A DNA stretch of 64,000 bases from Haloprofundus halophilus (GCF_003439925.1 NZ_QQRR01000001.1:372001-436000); one strand, 5' to 3'; positions 45,592-54,919 are shown, counted from the stretch's first letter. Notes: generated by a model from the letters alone, not told the origin. Numbers and translations are program-made.

Positions 45592-46848
45592 ATGTCTGAG
45601 GAGGCCAACCCGTTCGAGAGTTTACAGGAGCAGGTGGACGACGCGGCCGCGTATCTGGACGTCTCGCCCGACGTACTCGAACGCCTGAAGAACCCCGAAC
45701 GCGTCCTGGAAGCGAACCTCTCCGTCGAGATGGACGACGGACGGCTCGAAGTGTTTCGCGCGTATCGCTCGCAGTTCAACGGCGACCGCGGCCCCTACAA
45801 GGGCGGTATCCGCTACCACCCGAACGTCTCGCGCGACGAGGTGAAGGCGCTGTCGGGGTGGATGGTGTACAAGACCGCCGTCGTCGACATCCCCTACGGC
45901 GGCGGGAAGGGCGGCATCGTCATCGACCCCAACGAGTACAGCGAGAGCGAACTCGAACGCATCACCCGGTCGTTCGCCACGGAACTCCGTCCGATAATCG
46001 GCGAGGACAGAGACGTCCCCGCACCCGACGTCAACACCGGTCAGCGGGAGATGAACTGGATCAAAGACACCTACGAGAAACTGGAGAACACGACCGCACC
46101 GGGCGTCATCACCGGCAAAGCCATCGACTCCGGCGGCAGCGAGGGCCGCGTCGAAGCGACCGGTCGCTCGACGATGTTCACGGCGCGCGAGGCGTTCGAC
46201 TACCTCGACAAGGAGATGGAAGGCGCGACGGTCGCGGTGCAGGGCTACGGCAACGCCGGGTCTATCGCGGCGTACCTCATCGAGGACCTCGGCGCGAACG
46301 TCGTCGCCGCCTCCGACTCCAGCGGCGCCGTCTACAACGCCGACGGCTTCGACGCGCGGGAGGCCAAGGAGTTCAAAGCCGAGACGGGCAGCCTCAGCGG
46401 CTTCGACGGTGCGACCGAGGAGATGAGCAACGAGGACCTGCTGACGCTCGACGTCGACCTCCTCGTCCCCGCCGCGCTCGAGAACGCCATCGACGGCGAC
46501 CTCGCCCACGACGTGCAGGCGGACGTCGTCGTCGAAGCGGCGAACGGACCTCTGACGCCGGAGGCCGACGACGTGCTCACCGACCGCGACGTGGCCGTCC
46601 TCCCCGACATCCTCGCCAACGCCGGCGGCGTCACCGTCTCGTACTTCGAGTGGGTCCAGAACCGCCAGCGCTTCCACTGGTCGGAGGAGCGCGTCAACGA
46701 CGAACTGGAGACGGTCATCGTCGACGCGTTCGAGGACCTCGTCGACGCATACGAGTCCAACGACGTGCCGAACTTCCGCACCGCCGCGTACGTCGTCGCC
46801 ATCCAGCGCGTCGTCGACGCCTACGAACAGGGCGGTAACTGGCCGTAG
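45592..46848 (+). CDS. gdhA: Glutamate dehydrogenase, second copy
   Basis: The 418-residue paralog has [44 protein letters not shown], the Rossmann motif [12 protein letters not shown], and the shared [15 protein letters not shown], ending in GGNWP. It differs from the upstream copy at the nucleotide motif (GYGNAG versus GFGSVG) and shares only the core, so it is not a recent duplicate. ATG 45592 lies about 28 bases after a TATA-like GCTTTAATC, which predicts its own leaderless transcript separate from the CitE gene. Confidence 0.94.
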   Translation: MSEEANPFESLQEQVDDAAAYLDVSPDVLERLKNPERVLEANLSVEMDDGRLEVFRAYRSQFNGDRGPYKGGIRYHPNVSRDEVKALSGWMVYKTAVVDIPYGGGKGGIVIDPNEYSESELERITRSFATELRPIIGEDRDVPAPDVNTGQREMNWIKDTYEKLENTTAPGVITGKAIDSGGSEGRVEATGRSTMFTAREAFDYLDKEMEGATVAVQGYGNAGSIAAYLIEDLGANVVAASDSSGAVYNADGFDAREAKEFKAETGSLSGFDGATEEMSNEDLLTLDVDLLVPAALENAIDGDLAHDVQADVVVEAANGPLTPEADDVLTDRDVAVLPDILANAGGVTVSYFEWVQNRQRFHWSEERVNDELETVIVDAFEDLVDAYESNDVPNFRTAAYVVAIQRVVDAYEQGGNWP

Positions 46849-46869
46849 ACGCTCGCTGTCTCCTCCCCT

Positions 46870-46995
46870 CGTCCTCTCGCCCCACCCACCCGTCTCTCTC
46901 CTTCGTCCTCTCGCCCCACCCACCCGTCTCTCTCCTTCGTCCTCTCGCCCCACCCACCCGTCTCTCTCCTTCGTCCTCTCGCCCCACCCACCACT
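46870..46995. repeat. 34-bp polypyrimidine tandem repeat
   Basis: Units beginning CGTCCTCTCGCC lie at 46870, 46904, 46938 and 46972, exactly 34 bp apart; the first three are complete and the last decays after about 24 bases. The plus strand is nearly all C and T. The period is not a multiple of three, so it is non-coding. It fills part of the 406-base gap 46849-47254; the rest of the gap shows only the pyrB promoter region. Confidence 0.92.
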
Positions 46996-47254
46996 CACTC
47001 CGTCTCTCCCCTCCACCTCTCGTCTCCCACCCCCGGTCGTAGCGTACTCCAGCGACCCCGGTCTACGCGAATCCGTGTCCGGTTCTCCCGACTGGTTCCG
47101 ACGTCACAGCCTCGCTTCTCGCCTCCGGAACCACTGACGGTCGTCACCGGTTCGAATTTCGAAACTGGCCCCGACTGAATCCGCACGATGCTGTATAGTT
47201 CTCAGAACCACGTTCCCGATTGATTCAAGTCGCTGCACTACCCGCCTGTACGTA

Positions 47255-48181
47255 ATGCGTCAGGACCACCTCATCTCCGCGGCGAACCTGTCACGGGAGA
47301 GCATCGAGGCGGTGCTCGACCGGGCGGCGGCCATCGACGCCGACCCGGCCGCGTACCGTCAGCGACACGCGGGGGCGGTGCTCGCGCTCTGTTTCTTCGA
47401 ACCGAGCACGCGCACCAAGATGAGTTTCGACACCGCGATGAAACGCCTGGGAGGGACGACCGTCGACATGGGCACCGTCGAGTCGTCGTCGGTCAAGAAA
47501 GGCGAGACGCTCGCCGACACCGTCCGCGTCGTCGAGGGGTACGCCGACGCCATCGTCCTCCGGCATCCCTCCGAAGGCGCGGCGAAGATGGCCTCCGAGT
47601 TCGTCGACGTCCCGCTCGTGAACGCGGGCGACGGCGCGGGTCAGCACCCGAGTCAGACGCTCCTCGACCTCTACACCATCCGCGAACGAGCGGGGTTGGA
47701 CGACCTCTCGGTGGGTATCATGGGCGACCTCAAGTACGGTCGGACGGTCCACTCGCTCGCGCACGCGCTGACGAACTTCGACGTCCGCCAGCACTTCATC
47801 AGCCCCGAGAGCCTCCGCCTGCCGCGAAACGTCCGCTTCGACCTGCACGAGGCGGGAGCGCACGTCCGCGAGCACACCGACCTCGAGGCGGTGCTCCCCG
47901 AACTCGACGTGCTGTACGTCACGCGCATCCAGCGCGAACGCTTCCCCGACGAGAACGAGTACCGCGCCGTCGCCGGACAGTACCGAATCGACGAGGAGAC
48001 GCTGGAGGCCGCCCGCGACGACCTGAGCGTGATGCACCCGCTGCCACGGGTCGACGAGATCGCACCCGAGGTGGACGAGACCGAGTACGCGACGTACTTC
48101 GAGCAGGCGCACAACGGGATTCCGGTCCGGATGGCGCTGCTCGACGGGCTGCTGGCGCGGGCCAAGGAGGGTAGCCGATGA
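47255..48181 (+). CDS. pyrB: Aspartate carbamoyltransferase, catalytic chain
   Basis: The 308-residue enzyme makes carbamoyl-aspartate in the second step of pyrimidine synthesis. It has the carbamoyl-phosphate loop [24 protein letters not shown], the [12 protein letters not shown] signature, [13 protein letters not shown], and the aspartate-binding HPLPRVDEI. Its TGA overlaps the pyrI ATG by four bases (ATGA), so both chains are made together for the holoenzyme. Confidence 0.97.
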   Translation: MRQDHLISAANLSRESIEAVLDRAAAIDADPAAYRQRHAGAVLALCFFEPSTRTKMSFDTAMKRLGGTTVDMGTVESSSVKKGETLADTVRVVEGYADAIVLRHPSEGAAKMASEFVDVPLVNAGDGAGQHPSQTLLDLYTIRERAGLDDLSVGIMGDLKYGRTVHSLAHALTNFDVRQHFISPESLRLPRNVRFDLHEAGAHVREHTDLEAVLPELDVLYVTRIQRERFPDENEYRAVAGQYRIDEETLEAARDDLSVMHPLPRVDEIAPEVDETEYATYFEQAHNGIPVRMALLDGLLARAKEGSR

Positions 48182-48642
48182 GCGACCACGAACTCCGCGT
48201 CTCGAAGATTCGCAACGGGACCGTCATCGACCACGTCACCGCCGGACAGGCGCTGAACGTCCTCGCCATCCTCGGCATCGACGGCTCCGAGGGCGAAGGG
48301 GTCAGCATCGGCATGAACGTCCCGAGCGACCGTCTCGGTCGCAAGGACGTGGTGAAAGTCGAGGACAGAGAGCTGAGTCAGTCGGAGGTCGAGGTGTTGT
48401 CGCTCATCGCGCCGGAGGCGAGCATCAACATCATCCGCGACTACGACGTCGTCGAGAAGAGTCGGGTCGACCGTCCCGAGACCGTCACCGGCCTGCTCTC
48501 CTGTCCGAACCGCAACTGCATCACCAACGACGACGAACCCATCGCCTCGAAGTTCACCGTCGTCGCAGACGGGGTGCGCTGTGCCTACTGCGGAGAGATC
48601 GTCCGCGACGACATCGCCGCCCATCTCGACGTGCAGACGTAG
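48178..48642 (+). CDS. pyrI: Aspartate carbamoyltransferase, regulatory chain
   Basis: The 154-residue protein has the allosteric nucleotide domain (about 1-95; [31 protein letters not shown]) and a C-terminal zinc domain with CPNRNC and CAYC supplying four Cys that bind zinc and contact PyrB. It lets the enzyme respond to CTP and ATP. The four-base overlap with pyrB couples translation. Confidence 0.97.
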   Translation: MSDHELRVSKIRNGTVIDHVTAGQALNVLAILGIDGSEGEGVSIGMNVPSDRLGRKDVVKVEDRELSQSEVEVLSLIAPEASINIIRDYDVVEKSRVDRPETVTGLLSCPNRNCITNDDEPIASKFTVVADGVRCAYCGEIVRDDIAAHLDVQT

Positions 48643-48760
48643 CGCGGCGACGACCACCGCTCGAACGCGGTTCTCCGAGTCCGGCAAACCCGCAGATAGG
48701 GACGCGATATCCGGGGGTTTGGTCACAATACCTTTGTACCACCCGACTGTATCCGTGGCC

Positions 48761-48865
48761 ATGTCTGGAAAGGCAAAACTCGTGCTCGTACTGGCGATGA
48801 TGACGCTCGTCTACGTCTTCGCCTCCGGCGGAGCCGAACCCGTCGAGGTCGAAGTCGAAGCGTAA
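48761..48865 (+). CDS. 34-residue single-helix membrane protein
   Basis: A short frame encodes MSGKAKLVLVLAMMTLVYVF and an acidic tail (EPVEVEVEA). A promoter-like ATACCTTTGTACC lies about 28 bases ahead of ATG 48761, consistent with a leaderless transcript. The one-helix-plus-acidic-tail design recurs in haloarchaeal microproteins. Function unknown. Confidence 0.55.
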   Translation: MSGKAKLVLVLAMMTLVYVFASGGAEPVEVEVEA

Positions 48866-48941
48866 CCCGCGAGTTTCGGTCCCCGACTCTTCGAATCGCC
48901 GAGGGGTGAGCCGACGCTCTCCTCGACTCGGGTGCGCTCGA

Positions 48942-49382
48942 CTACCCCGCGACCGGGTCGACACCGAGTTGCCGCAGCATATCGAGCAAGTCCCAACACG
49001 CGTACGTCTCGGCGATCTTCCCGTCTTCGAGGCGGTGGATGACGATGCCGCCGATCTCGAACTCGTTGCCGGTAGGCTTGATGCCCATAAACTCGCCGTC
49101 GTGGGTTCCCCGCTCCGTCGCTCTGACGACGACGTAGTCGTCGACGACGAGGAGTTCGTCGATATCCACGCGAGCGTCGCCGAACGCGTCTTTGAACCCA
49201 TCGACGAACTCGACAAACGCTTCACGGCCCGTCATATCCGGATTCGGTCCCAGCTCGTGGCGGACGTAGTTCTCGGTCAACACCTCGTCGGCGACACCGT
49301 AGTCACCGCCGCCGACCAGCTCGTCGAAGAAGCGTCTGACCGTCCGTTCGTTTCGTTCCCGTTTTTCGGGTTTCAGTACCAT
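48942..49382 (-). CDS. SnoaL-like ester cyclase family protein
   Basis: The 146-residue protein has the NTF2-like SnoaL pattern: ERTVRRFFDELVGGGDYGVADEVLTENYVRH, GREAFVEFVDGFKDAF, VRATERGTHDGEF, and IVIHRLEDGKIAETYACWD at the end. Relatives include ester cyclases and many uncharacterised proteins that bind small hydrophobic molecules; no specific reaction can be assigned. ATG at 49382 (MVLKPEKRER) and 49391 are both possible. It is convergent with the small membrane protein upstream. Confidence 0.82.
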   Translation of the reverse strand: MVLKPEKRERNERTVRRFFDELVGGGDYGVADEVLTENYVRHELGPNPDMTGREAFVEFVDGFKDAFGDARVDIDELLVVDDYVVVRATERGTHDGEFMGIKPTGNEFEIGGIVIHRLEDGKIAETYACWDLLDMLRQLGVDPVAG

Positions 49383-49541
49383 CTTCCTCACCTCGTTCGC
49401 AGGGTGTCAGTAGGTCGCACGCGAAGATTAGTATTCTCGCTAATACATCGGACAGTTCGACGAGCCAGTGTCCTCGCGGAGTGGGTACGCCGTCTCCGTC
49501 AGAACGAACGACTTAGGGACGGTCACCGCCAACCGGCGGGT

Positions 49542-50471
49542 ATGTACGGGGTCGTCACGCGCAACGCAGAGGAAGTCGAGTGGCCGGACTTCGACGCCGG
49601 GTTCTACGAGGTCAAAGACGTCACCGGTCGCGCGGCCGCGCCGCTTCCGAACGCGGTCAACATGGTCTCGTGTTTCGGCGACAACGCCGCCGCCGACGAG
49701 AATCCCGAGCTCGTTCCCGTGAACCGAGAGGGCGAACTCGCCACTCGCGACCGGACGTACTTCGACTGGGCGTACATCTGCCCGACGAACGAGAAGTACC
49801 GCGAGGGGCTGCTCGAAATCATCGAGGACTGCGCCGCCGAGAACGGCGACGTGCGCCTCGACGACGTGGGGTTCCCGCGCGAGGGGTACTGTCACTGCGA
49901 GCGCTGCGAGCGGCAGTACGCGGAGTGGGCGGAACAGCGTTCCGCCGAAGAACCGAGCGGGTCTCGTCCGCGAGGTGACGAGGGCGACGACTGGTTCGCC
50001 TGGCGCGCGTCGGTCATCACCGAGTTCGTCGCCGAGGCCACGGAGCGCATCCCTGGGAAGACGTATCTCACCCTCTACCCCGACCCGTATCCGGGGCATC
50101 TCTACACGCGCGCCGGCCTCGACATCGAGGCCTTGGCGGAGCACGTCGACGAGTTCGTCGTCCCCCTGTACGACATCCACTACGCGACGACGTACTGGCT
50201 CGAATCCATCGCCAAGGGCTTTCAGAGCCGACTGAACTGGACGCCGGACGAGTCGACGCCGCCCTCCGGCGGAGGCGACGGCACGGGTACGCCCTTCTCC
50301 ATCGAACTCTACGCCGTCAACGTAGACGTAGACGACCTCGTCCACGCGACGGAAGTAGCCGAGGCCTACGCGAACGACGTGTTCTTCGGCTACGACGCGA
50401 GCAACGCCGCCGCCGCCGTGCGTCGCAAACGTGCCGACGCCCGCGAGGGTGTCACCTACGGCGACGAGTGA
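49542..50471 (+). CDS. Unrecognised 309-residue protein, barrel-like, with CHCERC motif
   Basis: The protein starts MYGVVTRNAEEVEWPDFDAGFYEVKD and has YICPTNEKYREGLLEIIEDC, then LDDVGFPREGYCHCERCERQYAEW, KTYLTLYPDPYPGHLYTRAGLDIEAL, VPLYDIHYATTYWLESIA, and a C-terminal FFGYDASNAAAAVRR. Alternating strands and helices with Asp/Tyr/His-rich strand ends resemble a glycoside-hydrolase-type TIM barrel. The Cys-rich CHCERC segment might bind a metal. I do not recognise the family and propose no reaction. ATG 49542 follows a clear spacer and starts the conserved-looking sequence. Confidence 0.7.
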   Translation: MYGVVTRNAEEVEWPDFDAGFYEVKDVTGRAAAPLPNAVNMVSCFGDNAAADENPELVPVNREGELATRDRTYFDWAYICPTNEKYREGLLEIIEDCAAENGDVRLDDVGFPREGYCHCERCERQYAEWAEQRSAEEPSGSRPRGDEGDDWFAWRASVITEFVAEATERIPGKTYLTLYPDPYPGHLYTRAGLDIEALAEHVDEFVVPLYDIHYATTYWLESIAKGFQSRLNWTPDESTPPSGGGDGTGTPFSIELYAVNVDVDDLVHATEVAEAYANDVFFGYDASNAAAAVRRKRADAREGVTYGDE

Positions 50472-50505
50472 CCCCGACGACCGGCCGGGTCTCCCTTCCG
50501 GGCGG

Positions 50506-50622
50506 TCACGGTGGTCCGTAGCTTGCCGCCCAGACGACAGCGATTCCGAGAAGCGTCACGAACACCGCGAGCGCGACGAGTGTCAGTAGCGTGCGACCGC
50601 CCGTTTCTCTCGGCTCTGCCAC
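50506..50622 (-). CDS. 38-residue single-helix membrane protein
   Basis: A frame from GTG 50622 encodes a polar start (VAEPRETGGR), one membrane helix (TLLTLVALAVFVTLLGIAVVW) and a short tail (AASYGPP). It is antiparallel to, and 34 bases past, the end of the 309-residue protein gene. No promoter is obvious. Likely real from its codon pattern and clean helix, but not certain. Confidence 0.45.
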   Translation of the reverse strand: MAEPRETGGRTLLTLVALAVFVTLLGIAVVWAASYGPP

Positions 50623-50725
50623 GTCTCCGCTCGGGAACCGACGGAGGTGGTTCGCTCGCCCGTCGACCTCGGGCCGAGTTCGGCGGAACGGTTTTCCCCG
50701 ACCGTGATGCAAGGTAACACGAGTT

Positions 50726-50881
50726 ATGGCATCCAAACAGAGTGCGCGTTCGCGGTGTCTCAACTGCGGCTTCGAGGCGCCGTCCGGCGGAGACGAGTGG
50801 GACCGCGTCGAAGTACCGCGATTAGGCGAGATGACGCGCTGTCCGGGGTGCGGGTCGACCAACGTCATGAGCGGACGATAG
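50726..50881 (+). CDS. CxxC...CxxC zinc-ribbon microprotein
   Basis: The 51-residue frame encodes MASKQSARSRCLNCGFEAP, an acidic middle (GGDEWDRVEVP), then EMTRCPGCGSTNVMSGR. The two Cys pairs (C11/C14 and C39/C42) with CGxxxP and CPGCGS contexts are a textbook zinc ribbon. ATG 50726 has an A+T-richer AAGGTAACACGAGTT just ahead. Such microproteins are widespread in haloarchaea; this one's role is unknown. Confidence 0.72.
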   Translation: MASKQSARSRCLNCGFEAPSGGDEWDRVEVPRLGEMTRCPGCGSTNVMSGR

Positions 50882-51240
50882 ATGGGAGGGTCCAGCGGGC
50901 GCCGCATCCGCCCCCGTTGGCCGGGCTGCTCCCGCTTTCGCGGTCCGAGCCGCTCCCGTCGTCCGCTCCCGCCGTCCGCTCCCGCCGCCCCGTCCGCCCC
51001 AGTCGTCCCGAGCAACACCGCACCACGGGTTCGGCGGGACGAGTAGATTGTAGTCTGTCACTACCGATATCGTCGTCCGGGTCAGGTTCCTCAGCGCGAC
51101 AGCCGGACAGAACGAACCCCGTACAGACATCTGTGCTCGGCGATTTTGTCCCCCGATGCGGAGATGGTGTTAGGCAGATAAACTCTACTGAAATAGGGCA
51201 TATACTCGGATTGAATAACCGCTTTACCGATAGTTCGGCC
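50882..51240. other. Gene-free spacer with 12-bp repeats and the ATP-grasp promoter
   Basis: The 359-base spacer contains three to four CGTCCGCTCCCG-like 12-bp repeats (about 50950-50990). From about 51170 it becomes A+T-rich (AGATAAACTCTACTGAAATAG, given as 51177-51197; GCATATACTC near 51198). The latter is a plausible TATA box for the ATP-grasp gene. I see no gene here. Confidence 0.5.
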
Positions 51241-52461
51241 ATGAGCACCCCCGGGCCGGGAGCCGAGTCGATAGTGATTCCGGCGATAAGTGCACCGAGC
51301 AGTGTCAGTTTCGTCAGGTCGCTGGGCCGCCGCGACGTTCGTCCGATAACCGTCTCCGAACGGAAGACCGCCTCCGGCTTCTCGTCCCGCTACAGCGCCG
51401 AGAGCCACGTCGTCCCCGGACCCGGCGAGGACCTTCAGGGGTACGAGGATGCGCTCCTCTCGCTGGCCGAACGCTCCGACGTTCGGACGCTGGTGCCGAT
51501 GCGCGAGGCGGACGTGTTCGTCTTGGCTCGCCGACGAGAGCGGTTCGCCGACCACGTCTCGACGCTGTGGCCGTCGTTCGAGCAACTCCGGACCGTCCAC
51601 GACCGCCTAAGGCTCGTGGAAGTCGCCGCCGACGCGGGCGTGAGTGCACCCGAGACGCAACTGCTGAGCGAAGTCGACGACAGGGACCGAAACCGCATCG
51701 TGAAAGGTCGGTACTCGGTGCTGACCCACGAGTACGAAGCCTCGGTGCCGCCGCGGAAACTGCTCGACCCCGGCTCTACGAGCTATCTCGAAGCGGGAAC
51801 CGAGCCCGACGTGGCGTCGATCCGCGGCGAGATGCGACACGACCCCATCGCACAGGAGTTCGTCGACGGCGACGAGTACGCGCTGTGGGCGCTGTACGAC
51901 GACGGCGAACCGGTCGCCACGTGTCAGAAACACCAACTTCGCGGCTGGAACTACGCCGGCGGCACGAGCGTCTACCGCCGTACGGTCCGACTGCCCGAGT
52001 TGGAAGCGGCCGGGCGCGCGCTGTTGGACGAACTCGACTGGCACGGGTTCGCCTCCGTGCAGTTCAAGCGCGAGCCGGAGTCCGGCGAGTTCACGCTGAT
52101 GGAGATAAACCCGCGCGTCTGGGTGTCGCTTCCCTGTTCGGTTCGCGCCGGAGCCGACTTCCCGCTGTACTACTGGCAGACGGCCACCGGTCGACCGGTC
52201 GACATCGACCCGGAGAACCCCTACGAGGTCGACGTCGCGACCCACCTGCTCCGCGGCGAAGCGGCACACCTCACGAGCATCCTCACGAACGAGGAGTCGT
52301 TCGTCGACCCGCCGACGCTCGCCTCGACCGCCGTCGGGATGGCCAAGTCGATGTACCGGCCGAAACACCGCGGTATCGACTACCTGAGCGCCGACGACCC
52401 GCTCCCGTTCGTCCGCGGCGCGCTCAACGTCTCGCTCGGGCAGATGAAGAACGCGCTGTGA
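51241..52461 (+). CDS. ATP-grasp family carboxylate-amine ligase-like protein
   Basis: The 406-residue protein begins with a Rossmann-like pre-ATP-grasp domain (about 1-110; IVIPAISAPSSVSFVRSLGRRDV). An ATP-grasp fold follows: KGRYSVLTHEY, IAQEFVDGDEYALWALYDDGEPVATCQKHQLR, and the Mg-binding LMEINPRVWVSLP. It should join a carboxylate to an amine, thiol or other nucleophile via an acyl phosphate. The acceptor is unknown. It stands alone, with a long A+T-rich promoter spacer upstream. Confidence 0.85.
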   Translation: MSTPGPGAESIVIPAISAPSSVSFVRSLGRRDVRPITVSERKTASGFSSRYSAESHVVPGPGEDLQGYEDALLSLAERSDVRTLVPMREADVFVLARRRERFADHVSTLWPSFEQLRTVHDRLRLVEVAADAGVSAPETQLLSEVDDRDRNRIVKGRYSVLTHEYEASVPPRKLLDPGSTSYLEAGTEPDVASIRGEMRHDPIAQEFVDGDEYALWALYDDGEPVATCQKHQLRGWNYAGGTSVYRRTVRLPELEAAGRALLDELDWHGFASVQFKREPESGEFTLMEINPRVWVSLPCSVRAGADFPLYYWQTATGRPVDIDPENPYEVDVATHLLRGEAAHLTSILTNEESFVDPPTLASTAVGMAKSMYRPKHRGIDYLSADDPLPFVRGALNVSLGQMKNAL

Positions 52462-52491
52462 GCGCGTCGGCGTCGTTCGTGTCCGCCTCCG

Positions 52492-53352
52492 CTACTCGCC
52501 GCGGAAGTCGGGCGAGCGCTTACCCATAAACGACTCGACGCCCTCGGTGTGGTCCGCCGTCTCGAACACCGCCGACTGCGCGCCCGCCTCGTTGGCGATA
52601 GCCGACGAGAGCGACAGTTCCCAGCCCTGGTCGAGCAGTCGCTTCGAGGTCCGGAGCGCGACGGTCGGTCCCTCGGCGATTTTCTCGACGAACGCGTCGA
52701 CCCGCTCGTCGAACTCTTCGTCGGAGTACACGTGGTTGACGAGGCCGAGGTCGAGCGCTCGCTCCGCGTCGAGCAGTTCGCCGGTGAAGACGAGTTCCTT
52801 CGCCACGTTGTCGCCGACGAGTCGCGGGAGGAGATAGGAGGTACCGGAGTCGACGGCGAGGCCGACCTGCCGGAAACCGAAGCCCATCCGGGCCTCCTCG
52901 CTCATCAGTTGCACGTCGCAGGCGATGGCGACGTTCGCGCCGGCCCCGACGGCGACGCCCTCGATTTTCGCCACCGTGGGGAACTCGCACTCGGCGAGTC
53001 GCTGGACGCATCTCCCCGTGTTCTGGATAATGTGTCGCACGGCTTCGTCGAGCGACCAGCTCCCCGACTGCAGTTCCATCATCGCGTTCACGTCGCCGCC
53101 CGCCGAGAACGACCCCTCGGAGCCGGTGACGACGACGCAGCGAGCGTCCGACCCCTCCAACTCGTCGAGCGCGTCGATGAGACCGTCGGCGACGTCGACG
53201 GTGAGCGCGTTGCGCAGACCGGGGTTGTTCAGCGTGATGGTGGCGACGCCCGTCTCCGCGTCTCTGTCGAGGAGCACGGCGTCGGTACCGCCGTCCGTGC
53301 CGATTTCGGATTCCGTAGCGTCGTCGTCGCCGTCGGAGTCGCCCTCAGTCAT
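52492..53352 (-). CDS. Enoyl-CoA hydratase/isomerase
   Basis: The 286-residue crotonase-fold enzyme has an acidic N-terminal extension (about 1-25), TLNNPGLRNALTVDVADGL, the oxyanion-hole segments GSEGSFSAGGDVNAM and GVAVGAGANVAIACDVQLMS, and GFRQVGLAVDSGTSYLLPRLVG. It hydrates or isomerises enoyl-CoA. Its ATG overlaps the end of the acyl-CoA ligase gene by eight bases (ATGACTGA), so the two are one translational unit. A ligase plus hydratase pair suggests breakdown of a fatty or aromatic acid. Confidence 0.92.
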   Translation of the reverse strand: MTEGDSDGDDDATESEIGTDGGTDAVLLDRDAETGVATITLNNPGLRNALTVDVADGLIDALDELEGSDARCVVVTGSEGSFSAGGDVNAMMELQSGSWSLDEAVRHIIQNTGRCVQRLAECEFPTVAKIEGVAVGAGANVAIACDVQLMSEEARMGFGFRQVGLAVDSGTSYLLPRLVGDNVAKELVFTGELLDAERALDLGLVNHVYSDEEFDERVDAFVEKIAEGPTVALRTSKRLLDQGWELSLSSAIANEAGAQSAVFETADHTEGVESFMGKRSPDFRGE

Positions 53353-54919
53353 CCGACGCCTCGGCCTCGCCAACGAGTTCGAACTTCTGGACCTTCCCGG
53401 TCGTCGTCCGCGGCAGTTCGTCGACGAACTCGACCTCTCGGGGGTGTTTGTACTCCGCGAGGTTGGTGAGGCAGTACTCGCGGATATCGTCGGCGCTCAC
53501 GTCTGCATCCGGCGCGCGGACGACGAACGCTTTCACCGTCTCGCCGCGGCGGTCGTCCGGGATGCCGACGACGGCGACGTCGGCGACGGCCTCGTGCTCG
53601 AACAGCAGCTCCTCGACCTCGCGCGGGTAGACGTTGTAGCCCGCGGTGTTTATCATGTGCTTGGCGCGGTCGACGACGTAGAAGAAGCCGTCCTCGTCGT
53701 GGTAGCCGAGGTCGCCGGTGTGGAACCAGCGCTTGCCGTCGTGCTCGGTGAACACCTCGGCGTTCGCGTCGGGGAGGTTGTAGTAGCCCTTCATCACGTT
53801 CGGCCCGCTGATGACGAGTTCGCCCGTGATTTCGTCCAAATCCACCTCGTCTTCGTCGACCGGACCCTCCGAGACCGGGCCGATCTCCTGGAACTCCTCG
53901 GTGACGATGCGCGCGTCGATGCCGGGCAGCGCCTTCCCGATGCTGCCGACGCGGCGGCCGTCCTTGGGGCTGTTGAAGTGGGTGACGGGGCTGGTCTCGG
54001 TGAGGCCGTAGCCCTCGTAGACTTCGACCGGGTAGAGCTCCTCGAACTTTCTGAGAACCTCGACCGGGATGCCCGCACCGCCGACGCCGCAGAGCCGAAG
54101 CGAGGAGAGCTCGAACTCCTCGGCGTTCGGCTGGTTGATGACGTCGTTGTACATCGCGGGGACGCCGTGCATCAGCGTGAGCCCCTCGTCGGCGACGAGC
54201 GACATCGCCTCCTGGGCGTCCCACGACGGTAACGGGTAGTACGCGCCGCCGCCGAACAGCGTCGCGTTCATCACGACGGTCATGCCGTAGATGTGGAACA
54301 GCGGCAGTACCCCGAGCTGTTTGTCGTCGGCGCGGATGCCGTCGGGGACGATGGCGATGGACTGCTCGGCGTTCGACGCGAGGTTGTGGTGCGTCAGGAG
54401 GACGCCCTTCGGTTGTCCCGTCGTTCCGGACGTGTACGGCTGGACGGCCTCGTCGTCGTCGTCTCGGTCGACCGTCTCGAACTCCGGGTCGCCGCAGAAG
54501 GCCTCGAACGACGTCGCGCCCGCGGACTCGCCGCCGACGCCGACGACGTGTTCGACGTCCGTCTCGTCCTGTACCTCCTCGACGAACGGCACGAGGTCCG
54601 AGAGCGCGACGACGACTTTCGCGCCGCTGTCGGCCAGGAGGTGGCCGATTTCGCGGGCTTTGTACTGCGGGTTCATCGGGACGACGACGCCGCCGGCTCG
54701 GAGCGTCCCGTGGAACGCGACGACGAACTGCGGGAGATTGGGCAGGTAGATGGCGACGCGGTCGCCCTCGCCGACGCCGGCCTCGGCGAGACCGGAGGCG
54801 AACGCGCCGGTCTGTCCCCAGAACTCCCGATAGTTCACGTCGTTGCCCTTGAAGCTCAGCGCGAGGTTCTCGGGGTGTTCCTCCACCGTCGAGGCGATGT
54901 TTGTGACTAAATTTGTCAT
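53345..54919 (-). CDS. AMP-forming acyl-CoA ligase (fatty acid or O-succinylbenzoate type)
   Basis: The 524-residue ANL enzyme shows QPYTSGTTGQPKGVLLTHHNL, GYGLTETSPVTHFN, FHTGDLGYHDEDGFFYVVDR, YNVYPREVEELL, and the catalytic Lys in ELPRTTTGKVQKFEL. It joins a carboxylic acid to CoA. Its coupling to an enoyl-CoA hydratase argues for fatty-acid use. Its position beside menC means an O-succinylbenzoate-CoA ligase (menE) role cannot be excluded. ATG 54919 (MTNLVTNIASTVEEHPEN) is chosen, with ACCTTTTAGC about 33 bases ahead as promoter. Confidence 0.9.
   Translation of the reverse strand: MTNLVTNIASTVEEHPENLALSFKGNDVNYREFWGQTGAFASGLAEAGVGEGDRVAIYLPNLPQFVVAFHGTLRAGGVVVPMNPQYKAREIGHLLADSGAKVVVALSDLVPFVEEVQDETDVEHVVGVGGESAGATSFEAFCGDPEFETVDRDDDDEAVQPYTSGTTGQPKGVLLTHHNLASNAEQSIAIVPDGIRADDKQLGVLPLFHIYGMTVVMNATLFGGGAYYPLPSWDAQEAMSLVADEGLTLMHGVPAMYNDVINQPNAEEFELSSLRLCGVGGAGIPVEVLRKFEELYPVEVYEGYGLTETSPVTHFNSPKDGRRVGSIGKALPGIDARIVTEEFQEIGPVSEGPVDEDEVDLDEITGELVISGPNVMKGYYNLPDANAEVFTEHDGKRWFHTGDLGYHDEDGFFYVVDRAKHMINTAGYNVYPREVEELLFEHEAVADVAVVGIPDDRRGETVKAFVVRAPDADVSADDIREYCLTNLAEYKHPREVEFVDELPRTTTGKVQKFELVGEAEASDD

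Noticed and set aside
46870-47005. CRISPR array
   Set aside because: The 34-bp units are directly adjacent with no spacers, and no cas gene is in the window.
53345-54919. Firm assignment of the acyl-CoA ligase as menE
   Set aside because: Its start/stop overlap is with an enoyl-CoA hydratase, not with menC, so a fatty-acid role is at least as likely.
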